From NCBI RefSeq assembly GCF_028401955.1, contig NZ_JAQOTJ010000012.1, forward strand, positions 1 to 64,000: 64,000 bases of DNA, in the 5' to 3' direction. The translations under genes were made by a program, and so were the position numbers. Position 1 is the stretch's first letter. The number at the start of each line of letters is the position of its first letter. This DNA comes from Bacillus sp. BP-3. GTDB lineage: Bacteria > Bacillota > Bacilli > Bacillales > Bacillaceae_G. The notes below the pieces were generated by a model, which searched no databases, had not been told where the DNA came from, and was given only the letters and a program-made list of their open reading frames with translations. Positions 25,144 to 34,703 of the stretch are shown in pieces.

Positions 25144-25808
25144 TCCCCTTTAAAATTTAATTTTCTCTCATTAGTAACAAATAATTCTTTCTAAAAAATA
25201 CAAACGGTTTCACATTTAAGTAAGACTACTCACCTGTATGAAATATATAGTTTAATAATACCTCATATTTTTCAATTTATTTATGCAATTATACATATTT
25301 GGTTACTAGTTAAAAACCTTCAGAGAAAACCACACAACAAAATAATTAGCATCTAGAACCGAAATAATAAATACGGCAAACAAATCTAAAAGCAATCTTT
25401 ATTGTATATTTTGGAGTTACTTGACGTTTACCATTAACTCACCAATTAATAGTAGAATACCAGGAAGTATGTAGAAATCAGAAATAAATTCACCAATAGC
25501 ATGGGTCACCGCCACCAAATAACATAAAACCCACGCTAATTCTGTACCAAAAACGGTTAATACATTGAAATTTCAGTTATTTAATTTTGGTGATACTTTT
25601 AGTCCTAGAAATCCGAATTAAAAGTTGTAAGGACAGTCAAGTCATTCTATTTTCTAAAAACGGTCGTTTATGAGACTTGAATATTTACTAAAGGTATCTT
25701 TGACACAAGAAAATTATTCTGGCTTTGAAATTAACGGGATTAAAATTAATTATTTGAAAGATGAATATATTCTTCTATATCCGTAATAATTTGATTAACA
25801 GACTGCTG
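25144..25808. other. Long intergenic stretch with gene fragments
   Basis: No intact gene. On the minus strand about 25427-25565 reads NVLTVFGTELAWVL...GILLLIGELMVNVK, the end of a lost membrane protein without a start. On the plus strand about 25690-25786 reads ...SLTQENYSGFEINGIKINYLKDEYILLYP, another C-terminal piece. Both suggest gene loss here. Confidence 0.45.
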
Positions 25809-27515
25809 TCAAAATTGTGGATTAGAAAGGTCAATATTAAAGTAATGGTATACTAATTCTTCAACTGACCTTTTTCCAGTTTCACTTAAGAACCTTTTAT
25901 ATTTCGAATGAAATTCACTACCATCTTGCTTTGCGATGGCTAGCAGACCTAGACTTAATAGATAACCAAAAGTATAAGGATAATTATAATAAGGAACGGT
26001 GGGTTCATAAAAATGCCCATATTTCATCCAAACAAAAGGTTGATACTGTTCTAAGCTATTACCATACGCTCTTTTCTGAGATTCAATTGATAATTCTTCT
26101 ATCTGAATAGGACTTAATGGGCCATCTTTACTTTTTTCATAGAAAAGTTGCTCGAATATAAATGATCCTCGAACTGCCATTAAATAATTTAAACTACTTT
26201 GTATTTTATAGTTAAGTAAAGATTGTTTAATTTCTAAATCACTTGTAACTGTAATTAAATGATCCACAAAAATTAATTCAAATAAAATAGATGAACACTC
26301 TGCGATACTCATTGGAAAACGTTCTTCTAAAAAGAAAATTGAGGGATCATCTTCTAATTGCTTAAAATGCCATGCATGGCCTAGTTCATGTGCTAGTATC
26401 CTTGCACTCTCTATCGTTCTGTCATATCGTAAAGAAATTCTAGATTCTCCTTCACTTAAAAAAGGCGCACAAAAACCTCCAGAAGGTTTATTCGTTCTTG
26501 GCTCTGCATCTACCCAGCCATCTGTTATGGCATGAAGTGCAAATTGAGCAATTTCATCGTCAATATTTTTAAATGCATTGAATATTTCTTCTACGGCCTT
26601 TGAAAAAGGCATTTTTCTTTGCTCATTTTCTTGAGAAGTCATCAATTGATGCCATGTTAGCTTTTCTACATTCTTCCTTTTAAAGTTCAGAAAAACAGTT
26701 AAATTTTTCAAATTCTCATCTATTGTCTCCCACATTGTAAAGAGTGATTTTCGAGAAATTCCATTTAAATGCAGAGAATCTGATAATATATCGTCTTTTT
26801 GTAGGGCGCAGTTTTGGAACAGACGTAACCGTGCAAAGTTATTAAAAACGGTAGCAAAAAGAGCCTTTTCCTTATCTAGTTTAATCGTTAGCAACTCAAA
26901 CGCTTCCATTCTTTTGATGGGATCATCATGATTCATAGCTAAATGATTCAATTCACTAAAAGAAACTATCTTTTTATTATCATCATAAATTAATTCAATC
27001 TCTAATTTATTTTTAAGTTGAGTATACATAGCTTTCCAATGATTTAATTCATTTTTTGTTATGCTTATTATTTGTTCTTCAATATCATTATAAATATTAG
27101 GAGATAAATCAAAAATAAAGGGTTGCACAAAAGGAAGACTATACCATTCCTTCTGGATTTCAACAGGAAGTTCACTTATATATTTTTTCCAATCCAATAA
27201 TAAAGAATGAACTTCGTCTTTGAAAGAAGTTATATTGCTATGCAATGAAGTAAGAATAGAATGATCTTTTGATTCAGAACTAAGACAGTAACAATAATAT
27301 TCCGCTTTTTCAAGCCTGCTGCGGACCTTGGAGAAGGTTTGCAGCATTTTTTCATCAATAAAACTTTCAGAGTTGAATTTTGAATAAGTCTCTTCTTTTA
27401 AATAATGAATTAAGGTTTTAATTTCATTTAATTCATTGGATAAAGTTTGATTCAATTCATTTGGATATAATCTTTGTAAATTCCAACATGTAGGCTCATG
27501 AGAAATTTGATTCAT
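25809..27515 (-). CDS. M3 family oligoendopeptidase (PepF-like)
   Basis: A 568-residue cytoplasmic zinc peptidase that cleaves short peptides. The HExxH motif is in ARILAHELGHAWHF, with the third ligand in the MSIAECSSILFE helix downstream. The N-terminal two-thirds is helical, as in oligoendopeptidase F. The ATG at 27515 follows GGAGGTTGTATTT; an earlier in-frame start (27566) has no ribosome site. An ArsR-type regulator is divergent 170 bp away. Confidence 0.9.
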   Translation of the reverse strand: MNQISHEPTCWNLQRLYPNELNQTLSNELNEIKTLIHYLKEETYSKFNSESFIDEKMLQTFSKVRSRLEKAEYYCYCLSSESKDHSILTSLHSNITSFKDEVHSLLLDWKKYISELPVEIQKEWYSLPFVQPFIFDLSPNIYNDIEEQIISITKNELNHWKAMYTQLKNKLEIELIYDDNKKIVSFSELNHLAMNHDDPIKRMEAFELLTIKLDKEKALFATVFNNFARLRLFQNCALQKDDILSDSLHLNGISRKSLFTMWETIDENLKNLTVFLNFKRKNVEKLTWHQLMTSQENEQRKMPFSKAVEEIFNAFKNIDDEIAQFALHAITDGWVDAEPRTNKPSGGFCAPFLSEGESRISLRYDRTIESARILAHELGHAWHFKQLEDDPSIFFLEERFPMSIAECSSILFELIFVDHLITVTSDLEIKQSLLNYKIQSSLNYLMAVRGSFIFEQLFYEKSKDGPLSPIQIEELSIESQKRAYGNSLEQYQPFVWMKYGHFYEPTVPYYNYPYTFGYLLSLGLLAIAKQDGSEFHSKYKRFLSETGKRSVEELVYHYFNIDLSNPQF

Positions 27516-27684
27516 AAATACAACCTCCAATGGTATTTTATTTAGTTCTTCGAACGAAGAACTCATTTACAGTTCAATAATATTAGAAAATCACGAAAAT
27601 GTAAATAAATTCAGAATTTTACACATTGTTCAATTGTTATATTTTTTGATATTCTATAATTAATATCCTAGTAGGAGGTAAGTA

Positions 27685-28590
27685 ATGTCATATCGTGTAG
27701 CAGTGGATGATTCAATAGTTTATGAATTACTTTTAAGTTTTTTATTATATAAAAGAAGGAAAAATCTAAAATATTTGTATAAAGGTATGAATTGGGTTGA
27801 AGAAGTTGATTCTAAAATAACTGATGAATATAAAAATAAACTTGATCAATTTGAAGATGTATCGTTCGGGGATGTACTATGCTTAATAATTGAAGGATGT
27901 CCTCAAAAAGAGAATATTCATTCATTTTTAAATTGGTTCCAGAAAGCATCAATAACGACATTGTATGAATTACTAGCGCCACACTTAAAAAAAGAGGATT
28001 CTCATTTTTTGCTTGGTTTAGAAAATCAAAAAAATAATTATTTCTATTTCCTGTCGGAGTGGTATAACCAGTACTTTAAATTTGAGAATATAGAGAAAAA
28101 AATAGCTAACGAGGCTTCAAAATTTAGTGAAAAAGCTGAAACATATTCACCAGAAAAATTGGTAGAAGTGTTTGCGACTGGCCTTAAAATAGAAATTCCA
28201 ACAATTAAGCACGTTGTTCTAATTCCTTCTCTTCACTTTTGTCCGCTCCATACTTTTAGTATTTTTAAAGAAAAAATGTTTGTTTGGTATCCTGTAAGTT
28301 TTGAAGAATCAAGAGAAAAAATATTTAACATTTCAAAAGCGCTAGCAGATCAAAAACGTTTAGATATACTTCAGTTTCTTTCAAGAGATAAATATAAATT
28401 TACGGATATTCTAAGTTATATAGGCGGAGCGAAAGGGAATCTCCATCATCACCTGATGATATTGCGATCAGCAAACCTTATACGTGTACATCTGTCTAGT
28501 AATAATCAATTCTATCTCAGTACACGTACAGAATTTGCTACTGAATTAAAGGAGAAAATGATTGATTTTATTCAAAATACTGATGCATAG
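27685..28590 (+). CDS. ArsR-like regulator with long N-terminal domain
   Basis: A 301-residue protein with an unknown helical N-terminal region (about 1-200) and a C-terminal winged helix: ISKALADQKRLDILQFLSRDKYKFTDI, then KGNLHHHLMILRSANLIRV, which is the ArsR-type recognition pattern. It starts after AGGAGGTAAGTA. Larger ArsR proteins of this layout often carry a ligand-sensing domain, here at the N-terminus. It likely regulates the divergent M3 peptidase. Confidence 0.8.
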   Translation: MSYRVAVDDSIVYELLLSFLLYKRRKNLKYLYKGMNWVEEVDSKITDEYKNKLDQFEDVSFGDVLCLIIEGCPQKENIHSFLNWFQKASITTLYELLAPHLKKEDSHFLLGLENQKNNYFYFLSEWYNQYFKFENIEKKIANEASKFSEKAETYSPEKLVEVFATGLKIEIPTIKHVVLIPSLHFCPLHTFSIFKEKMFVWYPVSFEESREKIFNISKALADQKRLDILQFLSRDKYKFTDILSYIGGAKGNLHHHLMILRSANLIRVHLSSNNQFYLSTRTEFATELKEKMIDFIQNTDA

Positions 28591-28824
28591 CATTGCTTGT
28601 GAAACCAATTTAAAGAATAATGGAATGATATAAATCCGAAGTCCTTAGCGTACAGGTGAAGTGCACCCATTAATTCAAGAAAAGTGTACCTTTCAGCAAA
28701 AAGCCAAAGTGTACACTTTTGTGTGCAGTTTTTTTAACTGGTAATGCGTAAGCCTGTTATACGGTAGTTTGCTTATACTCTACGAATCATTTTTTTGTTT
28801 TTTCATTTTAAATTATTTGATTGA

Positions 28825-28862
28825 GCGTTACCTGCGAACTAAAAAGAGTTCACAGGTAACGC
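28825..28862 (-). terminator. Terminator after the YdeI-CDGSH gene
   Basis: GCGTTACCTGCGAACT (28825-28840) and AGTTCACAGGTAACGC (28847-28862) form a 16-bp stem with one mismatch. Confidence 0.85.
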
Positions 28863-28889
28863 AAAGTGAGATAATATCCTAAAGTTTGA

Positions 28890-29555
28890 TTAAATTTTTT
28901 TCTTATCCAATGATTTGTGTGAACCGTCACAGTTAGGTTGCTTTTGAGATAGCCCACAAGTACAATCATTTAATCCCTTTCCATCGAGAATTTTCTCGAT
29001 ACATTTCCCAATCCTTGACTCTCGAGTTTTAGATTGTTTGGGCTGAGAAAAATAAATAATATATGCTCTTTGCCGTCCCGGTGTCAATGATTCAAAAGCA
29101 GTTTTAAAAGTAGGCATTTCATCGAATTTATTTTGAAGTTCTTCAGGAATTATGAATTCTTTATGCTCTTTCTTTTTCACTTCTAAGCCGGATCTTTCAA
29201 CTTCAATGGCTTCATAAATATAGGCTTTCAAGATGGGTTCCATTTCAACTATTTCTTGAACATTGGCGAACCGAATTTGGCGTGCCGCCTGTACATTTTC
29301 CGTTTGTTGGATTAGAATCCCCTGGGCATCTTGTAACAAGGCACCTTTGTGAAACAGAAGCGCACAATATTCTTTAAATCCATGTATTAAAACTATGTTT
29401 TTTTTCTCAAACGTGTAACAAGGATGCATCCATTTAAATTCTTCGGTTAGCTCACAGTCAAGAACTATATTTCTCAACTTCTCATATTCTTCCTTCCACT
29501 TCTCGGCTGCATTTAAAAATTCATCAACCTTAGGATTCATTCTACTATTTGTCAT
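28890..29555 (-). CDS. YdeI/OmdA-type protein fused to a CDGSH iron-sulfur motif
   Basis: A 221-residue protein. Residues 1-120 resemble the DUF1801/YdhG-like fold (FKWMHPCYTF, GFKEYCALLFHKGALL). Residues 125-195 match the YdeI/OmdA C-terminal helices (PEELQNKFDEMPTFKTAFESLTPGR-QRAYI, then ESRIGKCIEKI). The last 25 residues hold CTCGLSQKQPNCDGSH, which fits the 2Fe-2S CDGSH consensus CxCx2[ST]x3PxCDG[SAT]H exactly. The role is unknown; a redox or iron link is suggested by the cluster motif. ATG at 29555 is chosen; TTG one codon earlier is possible. Confidence 0.8.
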   Translation of the reverse strand: MTNSRMNPKVDEFLNAAEKWKEEYEKLRNIVLDCELTEEFKWMHPCYTFEKKNIVLIHGFKEYCALLFHKGALLQDAQGILIQQTENVQAARQIRFANVQEIVEMEPILKAYIYEAIEVERSGLEVKKKEHKEFIIPEELQNKFDEMPTFKTAFESLTPGRQRAYIIYFSQPKQSKTRESRIGKCIEKILDGKGLNDCTCGLSQKQPNCDGSHKSLDKKKI

Positions 29556-29585
29556 CAAGGAACACTCCTCTGCAATTTTACAATC

Positions 29586-29683
29586 AGCTGAAAGTCAAGA
29601 ATGATCATTCTCAATTTCTCCGATTCTTTCTGTCACTTTTTAGCTGCATTTAAAAACCCATCAATCTTGAATCATTTTCCATA
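29586..29683 (-). pseudogene. Fragment of a second YdeI-type gene copy
   Basis: This stretch aligns with the 5' coding part of the preceding gene (shared blocks AGTCAAGAA, TTTCTC and GCTGCATTTAAAAA, then CATCAA) but is diverged and not open. It is the decayed remnant of a tandem paralog whose 3' part is gone. Confidence 0.6.
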
Positions 29684-29975
29684 ATCCACTTGGCAAGATG
29701 GTATCTAAACAATTAATATTCTTGGAAATTAATTGTTTTATTTTCATATGGATGTCTTCGAAAATCATAAAATTTAGTCTTTCAAAGTAAACGGCTCAGT
29801 CCTATAGCTTTTGTCTATTCGTTAGCTAAGCTACACTTCTTCAAAATCTCTTTTTTATCTTAGCATATATATAATTTAGGGCCTAAAAAAAGTACCTAAA
29901 ACAAAACTGCTACTACGGCCTTCGTGATTCAGGATTTGAACCCTAGAGAATATGCACACGCTGGACGTAAAACAA

Positions 29976-30008
29976 AAAGTACGGTTTCAGCTTTGAACAC
30001 CGTACTTT
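29976..30008 (-). terminator. Terminator after the hydrolase fragment
   Basis: AAAGTACGGT (29976-29985) and ACCGTACTTT (29999-30008) form a perfect 10-bp stem just past the fragment's stop codon. Confidence 0.75.
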
Positions 30009-30015
30009 CCTCTCA

Positions 30016-30190
30016 TTATCTCAGCCAATTTAAAACATCTTCAACAATTTCATTAGGTCTATCCCAGTGCATTAAATGTCCCGTTTCTTTGTACAATTTA
30101 GTCGTTATATCGATATGTTTCTTAAATTCAACAACATTACCATCAAGCTCTGCAACAAATTCGAATTGATTAGGTCCTAAATTGCTAATT
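30016..30190 (-). pseudogene. C-terminal fragment of an alpha/beta hydrolase
   Basis: Read on the minus strand the frame gives NQFEFVAELDGN and ends TGHLMHWDRPNEIVEDVLNWLR, the typical end of an alpha/beta hydrolase with the catalytic His in GHLMHW. The rest, including the nucleophile Ser, is missing. It is joined directly to a GNAT 5' fragment, so a deletion fused two genes. Confidence 0.75.
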
Positions 30191-30317
30191 CTATTTCCAT
30201 AGCATCTACCCGCATACTAGGCAGGAAAACCATATATGGCAAAACAGCATCTTGTATGCAAATTCGATGAATTGCGCTAGCATCTTGTATTTGAACGGGA
30301 TGAATAGTTACTTCCAT
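30177..30317 (-). pseudogene. N-terminal fragment of a GNAT acetyltransferase
   Basis: ATG at 30317 after GAAGGAGATGTTGTA reads MEVTIHPVQIQDASAIHRIC, a typical GNAT beta1-alpha1 start, for about 40 codons. It then runs into the hydrolase fragment, out of frame, and stops at 30177. No acetyl-CoA motif A is left. Confidence 0.7.
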
Positions 30318-30350
30318 TACAACATCTCCTTCAATAATAAGATGTTGTAA
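30317..30350 (-). promoter_or_regulatory. Hairpin holding the GNAT fragment's ribosome site in its loop
   Basis: TTACAACATCT (30317-30327) and AGATGTTGTAA (30340-30350) are perfect inverted copies. On the minus strand the loop holds GAAGGAG and the stem ends at the start codon. Confidence 0.55.
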
Positions 30351-30488
30351 TATTCTACACATCGCCCAAATAATCCTATTTATTCCCAACTTATTCTTTT
30401 TATTCTCTTATCAAATTCGACAAATTTTTTCTTTGATGAAGGAACATTATAAATACTGTCGAATGTTCTCATTTACTGGCTATATGTC

Positions 30489-31268
30489 ATGGAAGCGTAT
30501 GTAGGAATTAAATGGAAGTCTCGTGAACTTATAACAATAGCTCCGGATGAACACATATTTGATTTAGATAATACCCTCTTTTCATTTGATATCTATTATA
30601 CGCAAGCTACTAAAAATACTTTTTATAAATCTAGCATCACGAAACCTTTACCATTTGAGAAGTTTTTCTCACACTATCATCATTATGACCATCATTTTTG
30701 GAAATTGCACGATCAAGGACAGATTTCCTTAGATGAAGTGAGGCAACAACGTCTCATTTATACACTTAAACATTTTAATCAGGAGATCAGTGCAGAAGAG
30801 GCGGATACCTATTTCGGTGAGTTCTTTAATCAGCTCATCCACTTATTAAAACCAGAAGAGGTAGTCAATGCATATCTCCGTGAATTAAAAAAAACGTATC
30901 AAGTTGGTATTATCACAAACGGAAAAGTCTATGAACAACGATCCAAACTCATAAAATTAAATCTACATAAGGTGTTTACTGATCAAGAAATCTTTATTTC
31001 AGAAGAGATGAGGGTTGAAAAACCGAAAAGTGAAGCCTTTCATATACCTCTCTCACATTATGGAATCAAGCCAAAGAATGCAGTATACGTAGGCGATTCC
31101 TGGAAAAATGATGTAATCGGTGCGATTAATGCCGGCATGTTCGCCATCTGGATTAATCCAAAGGGTAAAAAACAGCCAAGTGAGCACAAACCGTTATATG
31201 TTACGGAGAATATGATAACATTTAAAGATACTTGGATGTCATTGCAAACATGTAAAATAGGAGACTGA
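30489..31268 (+). CDS. HAD family hydrolase
   Basis: A 259-residue haloacid-dehalogenase-type phosphatase. Motif I FDLDNTL supplies the nucleophile Asp, motif II is IITNG, motif III Lys lies in EKPKSEAF, and motif IV is YVGDSWKNDV. The helical cap is between motifs I and II. The N-terminus before motif I (MEAYVGIKWKSRELITIAPDEH) is unusual and no ribosome site precedes 30489, so the original start may have been lost in the rearrangement just upstream. Activity is plausible but the start is uncertain. Confidence 0.75.
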   Translation: MEAYVGIKWKSRELITIAPDEHIFDLDNTLFSFDIYYTQATKNTFYKSSITKPLPFEKFFSHYHHYDHHFWKLHDQGQISLDEVRQQRLIYTLKHFNQEISAEEADTYFGEFFNQLIHLLKPEEVVNAYLRELKKTYQVGIITNGKVYEQRSKLIKLNLHKVFTDQEIFISEEMRVEKPKSEAFHIPLSHYGIKPKNAVYVGDSWKNDVIGAINAGMFAIWINPKGKKQPSEHKPLYVTENMITFKDTWMSLQTCKIGD

Positions 31269-31302
31269 AACAAAAACTAGTTTCAAAAGATGGGGATCTA
31301 AA

Positions 31303-31491
31303 ATGAGTAAATTATTATTAACCTCTAACGGCTTCTTCACGGGACAAATCAAAAAGCAATTTTTACAACTAATTGGTGGAGAGCTTAGTGACTTAAAAGT
31401 TTCAATTATAACTACGGCTTCTCCGCTCAAAGAAAACAATCAATATGCAAGAAAAGAGGAAACTAATACAGTTTCCTCCTCTCTTATCTAA
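31303..31491 (+). pseudogene. N-terminal remnant of an S51-type peptidase
   Basis: MSKLLLTSNGFFTGQIKKQF... and VSIITTASPLKENN match the beginning of Bacillus peptidase E-like (S51, type 1 glutamine amidotransferase-like) proteins, normally over 200 residues. After about 50 codons it runs into the terminator hairpin at 31456, so the middle and catalytic part are deleted. Confidence 0.7.
31456..31478 (+). terminator. Terminator
   Basis: GAGGAAACT (31456-31464) and AGTTTCCTC (31470-31478), followed by CTCTCTTATCT. It lies between the S51 remnant and the convergent ecfT gene. Confidence 0.7.
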
Positions 31492-31506
31492 TCATTCTTC
31501 TATTAT

Positions 31507-32334
31507 TCATAAAGGATACCAAAACGAATGAAAAGTTGTAAGTTTTAAATAAATAGCGAAAATCAAAACACATACCCCAATAAGAAGCGCCAGATAATCA
31601 AGAAACTGCATTTCCGTTCTATAGTACCAAGTTCGTTTCTCCTTTTTTCCAAAACCTCGTAAATCCATAGCATTCGAAACGGTATCAATTCGATCCAATG
31701 AATTGATTACAAGCGGCCAAAAAATCGTCACTCGATTTTTAATGCGTTGAAGTAGAGTTGCTTCTCCTTTATGAAACGGAATCCCCCTTGCTTCCTGCGC
31801 ATGTTTAATGAGCTCATATTCTGTTTGTATATTCGGAATATAGCGCAGTGCAATATTAACTGCATAGGCTATTTTATAATGGAATCTAATTTTATTTAAG
31901 CTGCTGGCAAATTGACTTGGATGAGTTGTGTAAATAAAAATAAGTGTAAACGGTAATAAGGTAAAATATTTTAATGATAATGTCATTGCATAAAAAAGAG
32001 TTTCGAGTGTAATAGTCGCATAACCAATGTGAAGAAGTGGTGTATATGTACCAGTTAGTTCCGATCCATGTGTTGGGGTAATAAATAAAATCATGGTAGA
32101 ATTCAGAATACTAAATGTGAAAATAACAGTAAAAATAAGTACTATCCTACGCGATGGAATTTTAGCGATACCTACTAGTATGCAGCCAATTAGTAATAAG
32201 AATAATAAAATACGAAAATCAAAAAACAGGAATGTAAGAATCATCCATATAATAAATAGGATGAGCTTTACAGCACCATCCATACGGTGGAAATATGATT
32301 CATCTTCTATGTATAGTGTCCCCATCTTACTCAC
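31507..32334 (-). CDS. ecfT: ECF transporter T component (EcfT/CbiQ family)
   Basis: A 275-residue membrane protein that couples ATPase subunits to the substrate-binding S protein. It has about five hydrophobic helices and the two cytoplasmic Ala/Leu-Arg-Gly signatures of the family (AQEARGIP and MDLRGFGK) that bind the ATPases. The start is GTG at 32334, with GGAGGAACCGTC before it; it overlaps the ATPase gene by 8 bp. Last gene of the three-gene ECF operon. Confidence 0.88.
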   Translation of the reverse strand: MSKMGTLYIEDESYFHRMDGAVKLILFIIWMILTFLFFDFRILLFLLLIGCILVGIAKIPSRRIVLIFTVIFTFSILNSTMILFITPTHGSELTGTYTPLLHIGYATITLETLFYAMTLSLKYFTLLPFTLIFIYTTHPSQFASSLNKIRFHYKIAYAVNIALRYIPNIQTEYELIKHAQEARGIPFHKGEATLLQRIKNRVTIFWPLVINSLDRIDTVSNAMDLRGFGKKEKRTWYYRTEMQFLDYLALLIGVCVLIFAIYLKLTTFHSFWYPL

Positions 32335-34030
32335 GACGGTTCCTCCTTTTTGCTTCTATATAAGATTGAACAAATAGCTGCGGAAGTGGTATGTTCCCAT
32401 GTTTCGCTAGACGGGTAAGTGTGCTCTCGCGGAGGTTTGCACGTTTTAAAACATGCTCATTGGCTAACACGGTAGTTACCGCATCATCTGCAATGATTTC
32501 GCCATTATGTAAGACAATCGCCCGTTTGGCGTATTCTATCGCTAAGTTCATATCATGTGTAATCAACAAAAAAGAAATTCCACATTTAGCTAATTTTTCT
32601 ATAAAATTCATGAATTCTTTGTAATGAAAATAATCTTGTCCTGCAGTGGGTTCGTCTAAAATAACAATTTTTGGACTTGTAACGAGAATCGAAGCTATCG
32701 TTAGACGCTTTTTTTGTCCATAACTTAATGCTTGTACTGGCCAATTTCGAAATGGATACAAACCGCAAATTTGTAATGCCTGTTCTACTTTTTTATGTAT
32801 TTCTTCTGAAGTATTCTTCAATTTTAAAGCAAAAGCGGCTTCTTCCCATACTGTCGCTTGTGTAATCATATGGTTAGGGTTTTGCATCACATAAGCGACC
32901 ACCTCTCCCCGCTTTCGGATTGACCATCTTGTCACATCCGTTCCTTCTAAAAGAATTTTACCTTGCTGGGCTTTTTTCATTCCTGTCATGATATGAGCAA
33001 GTGTTGACTTTCCAGCACCATTGTTTCCTAAAAGAGCGAGAACTTCTCCTTTGTATATAGGCATACATATATCCTTTAATGCAAAATTTCTATTTGGATA
33101 TGCATGCGATATATTCTCTATTTTACATATACATTTGTTTTCGAATCTTTCTGCATGTATTCGATTTTGTAACATCCATTTTGATAGCGTTTCGTGTAAT
33201 ATATGAGAATTAACACTTTTTATCGGATACACTTCCTCGTCCGAAAGTGGATATTCCAATGTTTTTAATGCTTCTACGTATACAGGCTCCCTTAGCCCTG
33301 CCTTTTGTAGAATATTTTTCTGTAATAGCTTAAGCGGTGTTTCGTTTGCAATGATACGGCCATTTTCCAAAATAATAATTTTATCTAAATCAAGATTGAG
33401 TATTTCTTCAATGCGATGCTCAATAATGATTATTGTTTTATTCGTTTGTCTATGAATCTTTTTCATAAGTTGAATTGCTTTTTCGCTGCTTACAGGATCT
33501 AAATTCGCTAAAGGTTCATCAAACAGCAGAATCTCGGCATTTGTAGCTAGTACGCCTGCAAGAGAAACGGACTGTTTTTGTCCTCCTGATAAATCGTGAG
33601 GGCTATGTGAATGAAACTTAATCATGTCTACCTCTTCAAGTGAACGTTCTACAATTCGCTTCATTTCCTCTTGCCCCGTACAATCATTTTCCATCGCAAA
33701 CGCAACGTCTTCTTCAACCGTTAATCCGATAAATTGAGAATCTTGATCTTGCAGAATCGTTCCTACATATTGACTTAACTCAAATACACTCGTATGTCTA
33801 GGATCTATACCGCACACGGAAAGGTTTCCTGTACTTGTCCCTTCATAAGAAAAAGGAATGAGCCCATTGATACAATGAGCCAATGTAGATTTTCCCGACC
33901 CGCTTCGCCCAGCAATTAATACTTTTTCGCCAGGATAAATATGAAAGGTAATATCCCTTAGAGTCGGTTCAGCTACGCTTTTATATTGAAATGTAAATTC
34001 TTCAAACGAAACAATGGGTTTCATATGCAT
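32327..34030 (-). CDS. ECF transporter ATPase with two fused ABC domains
   Basis: A 567-residue protein with two complete ABC units: Walker A GRSGSGKSTL (near 42), signature LSGGQKQ, and Walker B ILLFDEP in the first; GNNGAGKSTL, SYGQKKRLT and IVILDEP in the second. This is the fused EcfA type found with UPF0397 proteins in Bacillus. It powers uptake of the ligand held by the S component. It starts 5 bp after the S-component stop. Confidence 0.92.
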   Translation of the reverse strand: MHMKPIVSFEEFTFQYKSVAEPTLRDITFHIYPGEKVLIAGRSGSGKSTLAHCINGLIPFSYEGTSTGNLSVCGIDPRHTSVFELSQYVGTILQDQDSQFIGLTVEEDVAFAMENDCTGQEEMKRIVERSLEEVDMIKFHSHSPHDLSGGQKQSVSLAGVLATNAEILLFDEPLANLDPVSSEKAIQLMKKIHRQTNKTIIIIEHRIEEILNLDLDKIIILENGRIIANETPLKLLQKNILQKAGLREPVYVEALKTLEYPLSDEEVYPIKSVNSHILHETLSKWMLQNRIHAERFENKCICKIENISHAYPNRNFALKDICMPIYKGEVLALLGNNGAGKSTLAHIMTGMKKAQQGKILLEGTDVTRWSIRKRGEVVAYVMQNPNHMITQATVWEEAAFALKLKNTSEEIHKKVEQALQICGLYPFRNWPVQALSYGQKKRLTIASILVTSPKIVILDEPTAGQDYFHYKEFMNFIEKLAKCGISFLLITHDMNLAIEYAKRAIVLHNGEIIADDAVTTVLANEHVLKRANLRESTLTRLAKHGNIPLPQLFVQSYIEAKRRNRRE

Positions 34031-34034
34031 ATTT

Positions 34035-34586
34035 TTACTTCTCGACCTTTAATTGTGTATTCTTTTTATTTGCCTTCGCAAGTCCTAACACGATTGGTAA
34101 ACCGAGGATAAAGAACACGAGAACATCTGCGATAATCGCACCACCTACTTGAATAGCAATTTTATCAAACGGTTCGCCCATAATGAAAATGTCAAATATA
34201 CCAGCAAAGACGATTCCCAAAAGAATACCAATTACACCCGTAATAGAAAGGTAAACGATATCTCCCTTACTATACGTTCCATTTTTCACACTAAATGCAG
34301 GGCGCTTTTGGACAAATCCCATAAATAAGCCAATGATTCCTGAACTTAATACCCAGCCCCACCAAATGCTCCAACCAGCAATAGCATCTGTTATTGCATG
34401 ACCGATAAGTCCAATTAATAAAGCTGCGATTGGTCCAAAGATAGCACCGAAAATCGTTAATAAAGCAAGTGCTGGTTTAATAAAAGTATTCGGTGCAATA
34501 GAAAATCCCCATAATCCTAATACACCATATATTGCTGAGCCAATTCCAATTGCTACAACTAGTTTTGTAGAAAGATTTTGATTCAT
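34035..34586 (-). CDS. UPF0397 protein, predicted ECF substrate-binding (S) component
   Basis: A 183-residue membrane protein with about five or six helices; the sequence start ([24 protein letters not shown]) and the [22 protein letters not shown] segment match UPF0397. It should bind a vitamin-like ligand and dock on EcfT/EcfA encoded downstream. ATG at 34586 follows GGAGGGGGAATATTA. The ligand of this family is not established as far as I know. The promoter region is shared with nprB and contains a PlcR box. Confidence 0.88.
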   Translation of the reverse strand: MNQNLSTKLVVAIGIGSAIYGVLGLWGFSIAPNTFIKPALALLTIFGAIFGPIAALLIGLIGHAITDAIAGWSIWWGWVLSSGIIGLFMGFVQKRPAFSVKNGTYSKGDIVYLSITGVIGILLGIVFAGIFDIFIMGEPFDKIAIQVGGAIIADVLVFFILGLPIVLGLAKANKKNTQLKVEK

Positions 34587-34687
34587 TAATATTCCCCCTC
34601 CCATTATGTAAACCTACTCTAAATAGCCTCTAGCATTTGTACGGGTGCTATCAGTTTTATATGCTGTAGCAACATGAATTATGCTTA

Positions 34688-34703
34688 TATGTACCGTTTC
34701 ATA
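34688..34703. promoter_or_regulatory. Exact PlcR box
   Basis: TATGTACCGTTTCATA fits the PlcR consensus TATGnAnnnnTnCATA at every fixed base. It lies 204 bp before nprB and 102 bp before the UPF0397 gene, in the divergent region. nprB is a known PlcR regulon member. Confidence 0.88.

Noticed and set aside
29920-29960. tRNA T-arm-like GGTTCAAATCC on the minus strand
   Set aside because: The flanking stem pairs poorly and no cloverleaf, anticodon or CCA could be built around it.
34605-34690. TPP or other vitamin riboswitch before the ECF operon
   Set aside because: I could not find the CTGAGA or ACCTGAT boxes of a TPP riboswitch; the leader has weak pairing only.
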